Source of the DNA: JAIVJG01 sp964236735
GTDB lineage: Bacteria; Acidobacteriota; Blastocatellia; Pyrinomonadales; Pyrinomonadaceae
Assembly: GCA_964236735.1 (NCBI GenBank)
Contig: CAXSFM010000010.1
Span: 1 to 64,000, forward strand
DNA: 64,000 bases
Direction of reading: 5' to 3'
Shown in pieces: positions 7,988-16,165 of the stretch. The notes below the pieces were generated by a model that had not been told where the DNA came from, did no database searches, and worked only from the letters and a program-made list of their open reading frames with translations. Position numbers and translations under genes: made by a program. How positions within the stretch are numbered: the stretch's first letter is position 1; each line of letters opens with the position of its first letter.

Positions 7988-8443
7988 ATGAAGATTGAGA
8001 TAGACGACCTCAGCGGTTCCGAGCTACACGATCTGTTGCGAGAGCATCTTGAGAGCATGGCATTACACTCGCCGCCTGAGAGCATTCATGCGCTGGATAT
8101 TGAGGCATTACGCCAGCCGGAAATTACGTTTTGGACAGTCCGGGAAAATGATGAACTGCTTGGCTGCGGCGCGCTCAAAGAACTTGACTCGCAACACGGT
8201 GAAATTAAATCCATGCGGACATCCACGCCTCACCTGAGAAAGGGCGTGGCGAAAAATCTTCTGCGCCACATCATCGAAGAAGCCGTGCGGCGTGGTTACA
8301 GCCGTTTGAGTTTAGAGACAGGCTCCATGGAAGCATTCGAGCCGGCCCGCCAACTGTACGCCAATTTCGGTTTTACTTATTGCGAGCCGTTTGCGGATTA
8401 TGTCGAAGACCCGTACAGCGTCTTTATGACGAGAGAGATTTGA
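7988..8443 (+). CDS. GNAT family N-acetyltransferase
   Basis: Acetyltransferase of 151 residues. The acetyl-CoA binding motif region is MRTSTPHLRKGVAKNLLRHI, followed by GYSRLSLETGS and the C-terminal ARQLYANFGFTYCEPF strand-helix pair of the GNAT fold. The start at 7988 is preceded by GGAG at the right distance; upstream in-frame codons from 7823 overlap the previous gene and look unconserved. The substrate is unknown; the closest general type is the small single-domain PhnO/YjdJ-like acetyltransferases. Confidence 0.82.
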   Translation: MKIEIDDLSGSELHDLLREHLESMALHSPPESIHALDIEALRQPEITFWTVRENDELLGCGALKELDSQHGEIKSMRTSTPHLRKGVAKNLLRHIIEEAVRRGYSRLSLETGSMEAFEPARQLYANFGFTYCEPFADYVEDPYSVFMTREI

Positions 8444-8485
8444 GTCTTGGCCTGACAATTTATATTCCAAAAAGGAGAGATCAAA

Positions 8486-8842
8486 ATGCTCGACGTAATT
8501 TTGAAGAGTTTCGACAGCCCGGATGAAACGCGCGTCTTCGAGATGGGCAAGTTAGAGATTGTGCGAATCGGCGGCATGACGATTGGCCGGGCGAGTTATG
8601 AACCCGGCTGGAAATGGTCTGAACACGTCAGCCCGCTCGCCGGCACAGAGCTTTGCGAAGTTGAGCACGTCGGGATGGTTCTTTCGGGGAGCGCGATGGC
8701 GGCGCTGAAAGATGGCGCTGAAGTCGCGCTCACCGCGGGCAGCCTCTTCTACGTGCCGCCCGTCGCGCACGATAGCTGGGTCATCGGAGACGAGCCTTAC
8801 GTCTCGCTGCACTTCTTGGGCGCAGAGCAGTATGCCAGGTGA
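8486..8842 (+). CDS. Cupin-domain protein
   Basis: Single-domain cupin of 118 residues. The first half carries GRASYEPGWKWSEHVSPLAGT and HVGMVLSGSAMAALKDG, the second AGSLFYVPPVAHDSWVIGDEPYVSLHF, matching the two cupin beta motifs with histidines available for metal binding. A clear ribosome site (AAAGGAGAG) precedes the ATG. The stop codon overlaps the start of the 2OG-Fe oxygenase gene by 11 bases, so the two are probably co-translated and may act on the same small metabolite. Function is otherwise unknown. Confidence 0.8.
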   Translation: MLDVILKSFDSPDETRVFEMGKLEIVRIGGMTIGRASYEPGWKWSEHVSPLAGTELCEVEHVGMVLSGSAMAALKDGAEVALTAGSLFYVPPVAHDSWVIGDEPYVSLHFLGAEQYAR

Positions 8843-9473
8843 AGTGTCTGACTCAGCCGCGCGCTTCGGCCTCTTCGTGCGGAGTGGCTTCTTCGACGCG
8901 CGGACGTGCGCGGAGATTGTCGCCGGGATGCGCGCGGCGGGGAGCAGTCCGGCGACGGTCTATGGACGCGAGTCTTCGGGCGCGGTGGATGAGCGTGTGC
9001 GGAAGGTGATGCGCCGGACGCCTTCGCGTGAGACGTGCGAGTTTGTCAGGCGGAGATTGTCAGCGTGCCAGCGTGAGATCGAGGAGCATTTCGGGGTGAG
9101 CCTGCGCGACTGCGAGGAGCCGCAGTTTTTGCGTTACGGTGTGGGCGACTTCTTCGTCGCGCATCAGGACGGCAACACGGGGCTGCTTCGTCTCGCACAG
9201 GAAGACCGCCGCGTGTCGGTGGTGATTTTCTTGAGCCAACAATCCGATACGCCGGAAGATGGCGACGACTACTACTGCGGCGGCTCGCTCGTCTTTCACA
9301 ATTGGCGTGCGGAGAGCGACGACGAGAGAGAGGTACGCCTACACGGAGAGACGGGAACGCTCGTCGCCTTCCGCGCGGAGACGACGCATGAAGTGACGCC
9401 TGTGACGCACGGCGAGCGTCACACGATTGCGTGCTGGTACGTGCGAAGGAATGCCGGCGGAGTCGTGTTGTGA
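8832..9473 (+). CDS. 2-oxoglutarate/Fe(II)-dependent dioxygenase
   Basis: Prolyl-4-hydroxylase-like dioxygenase of 213 residues. The iron triad is visible as HQD (FVAHQDGN) and the distal histidine in TTHEVTPV. Arginine in GERHTIACWYVRR may bind 2-oxoglutarate. YYCGGSLVFHNW and GTLVAFRAETTHEV form the double-stranded beta helix. I place the start at the ATG at 8832, inside the end of the cupin gene; a longer frame from 8712 lies wholly inside the cupin. Substrate unknown; the family oxidises protein or free side chains. Confidence 0.8.
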   Translation: MPGEVSDSAARFGLFVRSGFFDARTCAEIVAGMRAAGSSPATVYGRESSGAVDERVRKVMRRTPSRETCEFVRRRLSACQREIEEHFGVSLRDCEEPQFLRYGVGDFFVAHQDGNTGLLRLAQEDRRVSVVIFLSQQSDTPEDGDDYYCGGSLVFHNWRAESDDEREVRLHGETGTLVAFRAETTHEVTPVTHGERHTIACWYVRRNAGGVVL

Positions 9474-9513
9474 TAAGACCCGCATCGTCATTGCGTCAAT
9501 CTGAAAGTGGCTT

Positions 9514-10077
9514 ATGATCGAGACATCGCGGCTCCTGATTATTCCCTGCGAGTTGACGCACTTCGAGGCGATTCTGCAAGACGAGCGGAGGCTCTCTGCG
9601 CTCTTGAATGTAACGCTCGCGAAAGACTGGCTTGGCTTCCCCGCCGCGCAGGAAGCGATGCGGCCTTCTTACGAATATCTCAAGTCGCATCCGTCCGCGC
9701 TCAACTGGTGGACTCACCTTTTCATACACAAAGCTGACCGCGCGTTGATCGGGTTGGGCGGATTCAAGGGCGAAGCGAATGCGAAAGGGATGGTTGAAAT
9801 CGGTTACGCCATCGCGCCGAATTACAGGCGGCAGGGACTCGCGCTCGAAGCCGCGCGCGGGATGATTCGTCATGCCTTCTCGCACGCACACGTCACAAGA
9901 GTTGACGCGCACACATTGCCGGAGCGCAACGCTTCGACCGGAGTGTTGGAGAAGGCCGGCATGAAGTACGTCGGAGTTGTGCAAGACCCGGAGGATGGAG
10001 AAGTCTGGCACTGGAGCCTGCATCGTGAAGATAAACGCGCCGACTCAACTGTCAAAGATGGTGCGGAGAAAACATGA
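9514..10077 (+). CDS. GNAT acetyltransferase, RimJ/RimL type
   Basis: Acetyltransferase of 187 residues beginning with the typical ETSRLLIIPCELTHFEAIL of RimJ/RimL-like enzymes. It has GLGGFKG and the acetyl-CoA site EIGYAIAPNYRRQGLALEAARGMI, then LPERNASTGVLEKAGMKYVG. RimJ/L enzymes acetylate ribosomal protein N-termini, but most of the paralogues act on other amines. The stop overlaps the next start by four bases (ATGA), so it is coupled to the DoxX-like gene. Confidence 0.85.
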   Translation: MIETSRLLIIPCELTHFEAILQDERRLSALLNVTLAKDWLGFPAAQEAMRPSYEYLKSHPSALNWWTHLFIHKADRALIGLGGFKGEANAKGMVEIGYAIAPNYRRQGLALEAARGMIRHAFSHAHVTRVDAHTLPERNASTGVLEKAGMKYVGVVQDPEDGEVWHWSLHREDKRADSTVKDGAEKT

Positions 10078-10466
10078 GCAAGTTGAAATCAATCCTCAAA
10101 TATATTTTCGGGATTCTCTTCATCGTGGCGGGGTTGAATCATTTCATCAGCCCGTCTTTTTATTTGAAGATCATGCCGCCGTATCTGCCTTGGCATCTTT
10201 TTCTGGTGTACCTGAGCGGATTGTGTGAGATCGCCGGTGGAGCGTTTTTGCTCGTGCCGCGCTTTGCGCGACTCGCCGCGTGGGGCTTGATCGCTCTGCT
10301 GCTGGCGGTCTTTCCGGCCAACATCTACATGGCGACGCACCCGGAGTTGTACGCGGAAATCAGTCCCACACTTTTATGGTTGCGGCTCCCGCTCCAGTTC
10401 GTCCTCATCGCATGGGCTTACCTGTACACGCGGCCAAGCGTCCGGCGCGGCGGAGGAGAAAATTAA
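10074..10466 (+). CDS. DoxX-like small membrane protein
   Basis: Membrane protein of 130 residues with four predicted helices. The N-terminus KYIFGILFIVAGLNHF followed by YLSGLCEIAGGAFLLVP and NIYMATHPELYAEI is the DoxX-like (DUF4267/MauE-like) pattern. It is translationally coupled to the upstream acetyltransferase through an ATGA overlap. Role unknown. The 3' end runs into a composite inverted repeat. Confidence 0.8.
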   Translation: MSKLKSILKYIFGILFIVAGLNHFISPSFYLKIMPPYLPWHLFLVYLSGLCEIAGGAFLLVPRFARLAAWGLIALLLAVFPANIYMATHPELYAEISPTLLWLRLPLQFVLIAWAYLYTRPSVRRGGGEN

Positions 10467-10628
10467 CAGGGATAGACAGGATGAACAGGATAAAGAAGTG
10501 ATGAGTAATGAGTGATAAGTGATGAGTGAAAGTAAAGAGTTGCTCTCTATTCATCATTCATCATTTCGCATTCATCATTTGTCTTCCATCCTGTTCATCC
10601 TGTCTATCCGTGTAAATAATTCGTTGTG
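10460..10628. repeat. Composite nested inverted repeat (9-mer outer, 7-mer inner)
   Basis: Outer arms: aacagggatagacaggatg at about 10472-10490 continuing with aacaggataaag, and tccatcctgttcatcctg onward to about 10613; the terminal aaattaac/gtaaataattcg pair closes it. Inner arms: tgatgag taatgag tgataag tgatgag at about 10499-10528 against attcatc attcatc and relatives. It fills the convergent gap between the DoxX-like and GGDEF genes. Confidence 0.85.
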
Positions 10629-10642
10629 AACATCCCGCCCGT

Positions 10643-11638
10643 TCAGAGTATTTCCTGACTCGCGGCTTCCACTCGGTTACGTCCAGACTCCTTCGCGAGA
10701 TAGAGCGCGGCGTCGGCGCGCGCGATCATGTCGTGGCCGGACTCGGACGTGTGCAGTTGCGAGACGCCGATGCTCAGAGTGACGGGAAAGACGCGCTCGC
10801 CGTCGCCGAAGAGACGCGCGGCGACGTTGAAGCGAATCTTTTCAGCGAGCGCGGACGCGCCTTCGAGTTTGGTTTCGGGCGCGAGCACGAGAAACTCTTC
10901 GCCGCCATAACGACACACCACATCCGAGCCGCGCACGGCCTCCGACAACACGCGCGCCACTTGCATCAGCGCGGTGTCGCCCGCCGCATGTCCGTATGTG
11001 TCGTTGACGAGTTTGAAGTGATCAATGTCTAGTAGCAGGCAGGAGAGCGGGCGGTCATAGCGTCGCGCTTCGGCCAACTGCCGCTGCAAAGAACCGTGTA
11101 AGCCGTAGCGGTTGAGCAGGCCCGTCAGCGCGTCGGTCATGGACTTCGCGCTCGCGTCTTCGGCTTTGCGGCGCGCTTCTTCGGCGCTCAGGCGCAGGCG
11201 GTCGCGCTCGCGCTTGAGGCGAATCGCAACGCCCACGCGCGCGACCAATTCTTCCGCGCTGAAAGGCTTGCTGATGTAATCGTTCGCGCCGGCAGAGAGG
11301 CCGTTGACCTTCGTCTCCATGTCGTCGAGCGCGGAGAGAAAAATGACGGGAATGTCGCGCGTCTCCCCTTCGTCCTTCAACAGCCGGCAGGCTTGAAGTC
11401 CATCGAGCACGGGCATCATCACGTCGAGGATGATGAGATCGGGCAAGACTTCGCGCGCGCGCGTGACCGCCTCGCCGCCGTCCTGCGCGGTGTGAATCAC
11501 GTAGTGCTCCCATTCGAGGCGACGCTTGATAAGCGCGAGGTTGACCGGCTCGTCGTCGGCGACGAGGATGACCGGCGCTGCGCTCTCTTCCACGCGCGGC
11601 GCATCCTGGTCGCGTTCTCTTTGTGTTGCAGACATCAT
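10643..11638 (-). CDS. Response regulator with GGDEF diguanylate cyclase domain
   Basis: Two-domain signalling protein of 331 residues. The receiver domain (about 20-140) has the acidic pair in VADDEP, the phosphoacceptor aspartate in LIILDVMMP and the conserved lysine in YISKPFS. A linking coiled coil (about 140-165) leads to a diguanylate cyclase domain with LDIDHFKLVNDTYGH and an intact GGEEF active site. RGSD five residues before GGEEF is the RxxD inhibitory site for c-di-GMP feedback. It should make c-di-GMP from two GTP when phosphorylated by an unknown kinase. A PilZ protein, a possible c-di-GMP receptor, is encoded about 4 kb away. Confidence 0.92.
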   Translation of the reverse strand: MMSATQRERDQDAPRVEESAAPVILVADDEPVNLALIKRRLEWEHYVIHTAQDGGEAVTRAREVLPDLIILDVMMPVLDGLQACRLLKDEGETRDIPVIFLSALDDMETKVNGLSAGANDYISKPFSAEELVARVGVAIRLKRERDRLRLSAEEARRKAEDASAKSMTDALTGLLNRYGLHGSLQRQLAEARRYDRPLSCLLLDIDHFKLVNDTYGHAAGDTALMQVARVLSEAVRGSDVVCRYGGEEFLVLAPETKLEGASALAEKIRFNVAARLFGDGERVFPVTLSIGVSQLHTSESGHDMIARADAALYLAKESGRNRVEAASQEIL

Positions 11639-11926
11639 AAATTACTCTACGGCGGCGCGGGCAGCGCGCGGAAAATGCCTCAAGAGGCCGGCAGTATTTC
11701 GGTGAAGAGTGGGGCTACAAAGCAGATGCGAAACGATTCGTAGAGGTTGGTCAACTTCGGGGCTGCAACGATTTTAGAATAAATCCGACGGCATCGCAAA
11801 GACGCGCCCGCCCGTGTTAAGCTGCGCCAAAGTGTGCGGCGGATTCGACCGGCCAGCGAGACGAAAACAGCTTACTTCGAGGGCGCGCGAGGCGTGCGCG
11901 TCAACATTTCTGAAGGGACAACTTTT

Positions 11927-12388
11927 ATGAGGCGACGCGAGGGTGACGGCTGCCCGGTGTCGGGCGCGCTTCAGGTCATCGGCGATAAGTGGACGATGCT
12001 CATCGTGCGCGATCTGGCGCGCGGCTCCAGACGCACGACCGAACTCATCGAGGGCTTGCATCCCATCAGCAGCCGCACGCTCGTTGACCGCCTGCGCGAC
12101 ATGGAAGCGGACGCGCTCGTCGAGCGGCACGAGTTGAGCGAAAGCCCGCCGCACGTCGAATACACGCTCGCCCCGCGCGGTCGCCTGCTGCTGCCTCTGC
12201 TCGACATGCTGCGCGAACTCGGACAGGCGCTCGACTGCAACCATTGCGCGGACAGATATGAGCGTCTCGGCTCTTACTGCGACGCCTGCCCGCACGCCGG
12301 TCGCACGCCTGCAACTTCCGACACCGCCGCTGCTTCCTCTCCGTCGCGTCGCTCACAGCAGATGGACGACTCCATCGTGTTGCTCTGA
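11927..12388 (+). CDS. HxlR-type winged-helix regulator with four C-terminal cysteines
   Basis: HxlR/MarR-like transcription regulator of 153 residues. C9 sits in GCPVSGALQVIGDKWTMLIVRDL, the family N-terminal signature; GLHPISSRTLVDRLRDME is the recognition helix and VEYTLAPRG the wing. Unusually, after the helix closing the domain there are two CxxC pairs (C104, C107, C118, C121) that could bind zinc or a cluster, or act as a thiol switch. The start at 11927 is favoured by GAAGGGA upstream. Thioredoxin reductase nearby would fit redox sensing, but that link is inference. Confidence 0.82.
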   Translation: MRRREGDGCPVSGALQVIGDKWTMLIVRDLARGSRRTTELIEGLHPISSRTLVDRLRDMEADALVERHELSESPPHVEYTLAPRGRLLLPLLDMLRELGQALDCNHCADRYERLGSYCDACPHAGRTPATSDTAAASSPSRRSQQMDDSIVLL

Positions 12389-12446
12389 TTTTCAATGTGC
12401 CGTCTGAAAGCGTCAATGATCGTCCAGGCACGCCCCGGTTCAAGCT

Positions 12447-13085
12447 ATGACGAGTTCGCACAATAATCACACGGACGAGAGACAAAGCCGCGAGCCTCTC
12501 GTCTTGCTCGGCATCGGTCTCGTGTGTCTTGTCATTTCCGGCATCAAGCCTTTCGATTACCTGACGTGGGTGGAAGAAGTTTTTCCGGCGGTGGCGGGCG
12601 CGCTGATTTTTATTCTGCTTTACAAACGTTTTTGTTTCACGCCGCTCGTCTATCGGCTCGTGCTTTTACACGCGCTGATCCTCTTGCTCGGCGGGCATTA
12701 TTCTTATGCGCGCGTGCCGCTCGGATTCTGGGCGCAGGAGTTGTTTCACTTCGCGCGCAACAACTACGACCGCGTCGGGCATTTCGCGCAAGGGTTCGTC
12801 CCCGCCATCATCACGCGCGAAGTTCTCTTGCGTCGCACGCCGTTGAAGCGCGGCGGCTGGCTCTTCTTCCTCGTCGTCTCCGTCTGCCTCGCCTTCAGCG
12901 CGTTCTACGAATTCACGGAATGGTGGACGGCGCTCATCGAAGGAGACCGCGCCTCCGACTTTCTCGGCACGCAGGGCGACCCGTGGGACACGCAATGGGA
13001 CATGTTCATGGCGTTCAGCGGCTCGATCATCGCGCAACTTCTGCTCGCGCGCACGCACGACCGCGAGCTGGCGCGAATGAAATAA
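12447..13085 (+). CDS. DUF2238 (YjdF-like) membrane protein
   Basis: Polytopic membrane protein of 212 residues with about six hydrophobic helices. The conserved block NNYDRVGHFAQGFVPAI, then FSAFYEFTEWWTALIEG and a loop with GTQGDPWDTQWDMFMAFSG, are hallmarks of DUF2238/YjdF proteins, rich in polar residues within the membrane. Function unknown. It runs towards trxB on the opposite strand, with a composite repeat and a strong terminator between. Confidence 0.85.
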   Translation: MTSSHNNHTDERQSREPLVLLGIGLVCLVISGIKPFDYLTWVEEVFPAVAGALIFILLYKRFCFTPLVYRLVLLHALILLLGGHYSYARVPLGFWAQELFHFARNNYDRVGHFAQGFVPAIITREVLLRRTPLKRGGWLFFLVVSVCLAFSAFYEFTEWWTALIEGDRASDFLGTQGDPWDTQWDMFMAFSGSIIAQLLLARTHDRELARMK

Positions 13086-13120
13086 GAGCGCCTCACAAAA
13101 CTTCCACCTAAGCGGAAAGC

Positions 13121-13293
13121 CAAGAAAGAAATTAACAGGGATAGACAGGATGGACAGGATGAAAGGCGAATGATGAGTGATGAATGCCGCAATGATGAAT
13201 TAAATCAAAGAAACTCCGCCCGATATTCATCACTCACCATTCCACATTTATCGCTTCTTTAACCTGTCTATCCGTGTGAATAACCTGCTGTGG
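13121..13293. repeat. Composite nested inverted repeat (9-mer outer, 7-mer inner)
   Basis: Outer left arm (about 13121-13160) has aacagggatagacaggatgg; the outer right arm (about 13255-13293) has aacctgtctatccgtgtg, and is shorter and more diverged than at the other three composite loci. Inner arms use TGATGAG and TGATGAA units against attcatcactcacc. It lies in the convergent gap between the DUF2238 gene and trxB. Confidence 0.8.
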
Positions 13294-13329
13294 ATTTCTC
13301 GCACGCTCGGTGTTGTCGCGCGCTCTAAC

Positions 13330-13373
13330 AACAAAAGCCGCGCTGATCAAAAGTGACGAGCGCGGCTTTTGTT
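13330..13373. terminator. Strong bidirectional hairpin terminator
   Basis: Perfect 15-base arms (AACAAAAGCCGCGCT at 13330-13344 and its complement at 13359-13373) with a 14-base loop; A-rich left and T-rich right flanks allow termination in both directions. It separates the convergent DUF2238 gene and trxB. Confidence 0.85.
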
Positions 13374-13408
13374 ATTCTCAAGCGAAGAGCGGGAACAGCT
13401 TCCGGCTG

Positions 13409-14497
13409 CTAGTCGCCACTGCTGGCGGTGATGCCCTCATCGCCTTTGTTCTGCACGATCTCGCCGTCGGGCATGATGACGTGGTTGTGGTCGGGCATGA
13501 CGCGCTCGCCGTCCATCGTGATTTCTTCGCCGTCGGGCATCTCGACCGGCAGATTGTCGAGGAAACGCTCGGCGTCAATGGCGGCCATGCAGCCCGTGCC
13601 AGCGGCGGTGACGGCCTGACGATAAAAAGAATCCTGCGCGTCGCCGCACGCGAAGACGCCGGGAATGTTCGTCGCCATCGAACGTCCTGCGGTCTTGAGA
13701 TAGCCCACGTCGTCACGCTCCAACCAATCCTTGAAAATATCCGTGTTCGGATGGTGGCCGATGGCGATAAAGACGCCCTCGCACGCGAACTCGCTTTCCT
13801 CGTTCGTCTCATTATTGAAGAGACGCACGCCCGTGACGCCCGTCTCCGGCGTGCCGAGAATTTCACGCACATCCGTGTTCCAGATAAATTCGATCTTGTC
13901 GTTCTTCTGCGCCTTCTCCTGCATAATCTTCGACGCGCGTAAGGAACCGCGACGGTGGATGACCGTGACCTTCGAGGCGTAACGAGTTAAGAACGTCGCT
14001 TCCTCCATCGCCGTGTCGCCGCCGCCGACGACGACGATAGACTTGCCCTTGAAGAAGAAGCCGTCGCACGTCGCGCACGCCGAGACGCCTAAGCCGCCGA
14101 GTCCATGCGGCGCGGGCGCTTCGCCGGGAATGCCGAGCCACTTGGCGGACGCGCCCGACGCGATGATGAGCGTGTCGGCCTTGATGATGTGGTCGTCGGA
14201 TTCAAGCGTGAAGGGACGTTTTCCCAGGTCGGCCTTCGTGATTGAAGTGACGAGAAATTCCGTCCCGAAGCGTTTCGCCTGCTCCTCGAATTCCTGCATC
14301 AACTCCGGCCCCTGGATGCCTTTGGCGAAGCCGGGATAATTTTCCACTTCGGTCGTGATGGTCAACTGCCCGCCGGGTTGCGGCCCGTGTACGACGAGCG
14401 GCTTCAAGTCCGCGCGCGCGGAATAGATGGCGGCGGTCAGCCCCGCCGGGCCTGAGCCGATGATGACAACTTCCTTGTGTATAGTTTCCTTCGACAT
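13409..14497 (-). CDS. trxB: Thioredoxin-disulfide reductase with C-terminal extension
   Basis: Low-molecular-weight thioredoxin reductase of 362 residues. FAD site GSGPAG at 14-19, redox pair C141-C144 in CATC, NADPH site VVVGGGDTAMEE, and the second FAD motif GVFACGDAQD near the end. The start at 14497 follows a strong GGGGAGG site; the frame is open for another 101 residues upstream but that part overlaps the divergent gene. About 45 extra residues beyond the normal end contain two related MPDGE motifs (VEMPDGEEI and VIMPDGEIV), not part of standard TrxB. It keeps cytosolic thioredoxin reduced with NADPH. Confidence 0.93.
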   Translation of the reverse strand: MSKETIHKEVVIIGSGPAGLTAAIYSARADLKPLVVHGPQPGGQLTITTEVENYPGFAKGIQGPELMQEFEEQAKRFGTEFLVTSITKADLGKRPFTLESDDHIIKADTLIIASGASAKWLGIPGEAPAPHGLGGLGVSACATCDGFFFKGKSIVVVGGGDTAMEEATFLTRYASKVTVIHRRGSLRASKIMQEKAQKNDKIEFIWNTDVREILGTPETGVTGVRLFNNETNEESEFACEGVFIAIGHHPNTDIFKDWLERDDVGYLKTAGRSMATNIPGVFACGDAQDSFYRQAVTAAGTGCMAAIDAERFLDNLPVEMPDGEEITMDGERVMPDHNHVIMPDGEIVQNKGDEGITASSGD

Positions 14498-14708
14498 CTC
14501 GCCTCCCCTGTCTCCCGCTTCGTAAGTTAAAACTGCGCCGTCGCCGCGCATCTTCGTCAAGAACACGCGCGTTTTCCCGCTTGAAAACTTCTTCCGGTAG
14601 CATTTTTCGTGGCGCGTGTAGTATAACGTCTCCGGTAAACGCAGTCGAATCAGACCACGCGAAACGGAGTTTGACGCACGCCGTCGCAACCTCCGAAGAC
14701 GAAGCCTC

Positions 14709-15602
14709 TTGAGCACACCGGAACACGACAGCCAACAGAATTTTTCGAGCGAGATTGCGACCGTCGCCGTCCTCGGCGCGGGCACGATGGGGCACGGCAT
14801 CGCGCAGGTCGCCGCCGCCGCAGGCTATCAAGTGCTGCTCACAGACATCAGCGACGAGGTGCTCGCGCGGGGCTTGCGCGCCATCGAAACGAATCTCTCG
14901 AAGGGCGTCGAACGCGGCAAGGTGACTGTGGATGAGCGCGACGCGACGCTCCGAAACATACGCGGCGTACACAGCCTGTCAGACGCGCGCGAGGCCGACC
15001 TCTTTATCGAGGCCGTGCCGGAACGCCTTGAACTCAAGCGCGAGACGTTGCGTGAAGTTGAGACAATCGCGGCGAAAGATTTTATCTTCGCGACCAACAC
15101 TTCCTCGCTCTCGATCACGGAAATCGCCGACGGCTCTCTGCGCCCCGCGCGTGTCGTCGGGATGCACTTCTTCAACCCCGTGCACATCATGCGTCTCATT
15201 GAAATCGTCGTCGGCAAGGAGACTTCCCCTGAAACGGTCGCAGCGGCGCGCGAGGTCGGGCGAATGATGCGGAAAGAACCGATCACGGTGAAGGACGTAC
15301 CGGGCTTCGCGTCGTCAAGGCTCGGCGTCGCGCTCGGACTCGAAGCGATGCGAATGTTTGAGGAAGGCGTGGCGGGCGCAAAAGATATAGATACGGCGAT
15401 GGAGTTGGGCTACAATCATCCTATGGGGCCGCTCCGTCTGACCGATCTCGTCGGCCTCGATGTCAGACTTAACATCGCAGACTATCTACATCGCAAGCTC
15501 GGCTCCGAGCGTTTCCGCCCGCCTGAGATTCTGCGGCGCATGGTCGAAGAAGGAAAACTCGGCAAGAAAAGCGGCGAAGGTTTTTATAAATGGAACGACT
15601 AA
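14709..15602 (+). CDS. 3-hydroxyacyl-CoA (3-hydroxybutyryl-CoA) dehydrogenase
   Basis: NAD-dependent dehydrogenase of 297 residues, the length of single-function Hbd/PaaH-type enzymes. NAD site AVLGAGTMGHGIAQ near residue 20, catalytic serine in NTSSLSI, histidine in GMHFFNPVHIM, and the C-terminal substrate domain ending in GKKSGEGFYKW. It oxidises (S)-3-hydroxyacyl-CoA in beta-oxidation or butyrate-type metabolism. The start is a TTG at 14709, since the first in-frame ATG is inside the NAD-binding motif. An enoyl-CoA hydratase two genes downstream catalyses the preceding step, so the two probably work together. Confidence 0.9.
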   Translation: MSTPEHDSQQNFSSEIATVAVLGAGTMGHGIAQVAAAAGYQVLLTDISDEVLARGLRAIETNLSKGVERGKVTVDERDATLRNIRGVHSLSDAREADLFIEAVPERLELKRETLREVETIAAKDFIFATNTSSLSITEIADGSLRPARVVGMHFFNPVHIMRLIEIVVGKETSPETVAAAREVGRMMRKEPITVKDVPGFASSRLGVALGLEAMRMFEEGVAGAKDIDTAMELGYNHPMGPLRLTDLVGLDVRLNIADYLHRKLGSERFRPPEILRRMVEEGKLGKKSGEGFYKWND

Positions 15603-15688
15603 ACAGTGGTCAGTGGCTGGTGGCCGGTGGTCAGCATCAACACACATGCTTTCCTACTGGCTACTGGCTACTGGCTACTGACTACTGA
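15603..15688. repeat. Heptad inverted repeat, AGTGGTC/AGTAGCC units
   Basis: Left arm about 15604-15634: agtggtc agtggct ggtggcc ggtggtc. Right arm about 15653-15688: four to five copies of ctactgg-type units, the complement with G/A changes. It starts at the stop codon of the dehydrogenase gene and ends six bases before the PilZ start, so it forms the whole leader of the PilZ gene. Confidence 0.88.
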
Positions 15689-15693
15689 ATCTT

Positions 15694-16074
15694 ATGTCCA
15701 CGTCGAATCAGGGAGAGAAACGTTTCGCGCTGCGGATGGCGCTGCGTCTGCCCATCGTTGTCTCCGGTCGCTCGGAGGACGGCGCGGCGTGGAGCGAGCC
15801 GACCGAAACCGACGACATCTCGACATCGGGCACGCTCTTTCATCTCAACCAGCGCGTCGGGCGCAACGACCAGCTTTACCTGCGCGCGCATCGCCCGGAC
15901 GGCTCGCCCATCGAAGCGACGGCGCGCGTGATACGCATCGCGCCCGCCATCTACGGCACGGCGCGCATCGGCGTCCAGATCGTCGAACCCGCAGACAACT
16001 GGCTGCGCCTCTTCGTCTCGTGGGTCGCCGACGAGCAACAGGGCGCGGAAACATCTTCCGGCGAAGAAGAATAG
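15694..16074 (+). CDS. PilZ domain protein
   Basis: Single PilZ domain of 126 residues. The c-di-GMP binding motifs are visible: RxxxR as RFALR at about 10-14 and the D/NxSxxG motif as DDISTSG at about 40-46, with hydrophobic strands after. It should bind c-di-GMP and act through protein contacts; there is no output domain. The ATG follows the heptad hairpin with no ribosome site, so its translation may depend on the repeat or on upstream translation. It sits between two CoA enzymes without an obvious metabolic reason. Confidence 0.8.
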   Translation: MSTSNQGEKRFALRMALRLPIVVSGRSEDGAAWSEPTETDDISTSGTLFHLNQRVGRNDQLYLRAHRPDGSPIEATARVIRIAPAIYGTARIGVQIVEPADNWLRLFVSWVADEQQGAETSSGEEE

Positions 16075-16150
16075 TGATAAGCGACGAGTGGCGCGTGACG
16101 GGCAATGACAGGTTTTTAACTTGTCACTCGTCACTTGTCACTCGTCATTG
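16074..16150. repeat. Heptad inverted repeat, AGTGACG/AGTGACA units
   Basis: Right arm (about 16120-16149) reads tcactcg tcacttg tcactcg tcattg. Left arm (about 16074-16112) is a diverged complement (gtgataa gcgacga gtggcgc gtgacgg). It fills the gap between the PilZ gene and the enoyl-CoA hydratase gene. Confidence 0.82.
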
Positions 16151-16165
16151 CTTTTGGAGGAATGA

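Noticed and set aside
13409..14800. N-terminal extension of 101 residues on trxB
   Set aside because: Overlaps the divergent dehydrogenase gene; the internal ATG has a strong ribosome site and matches the family start.
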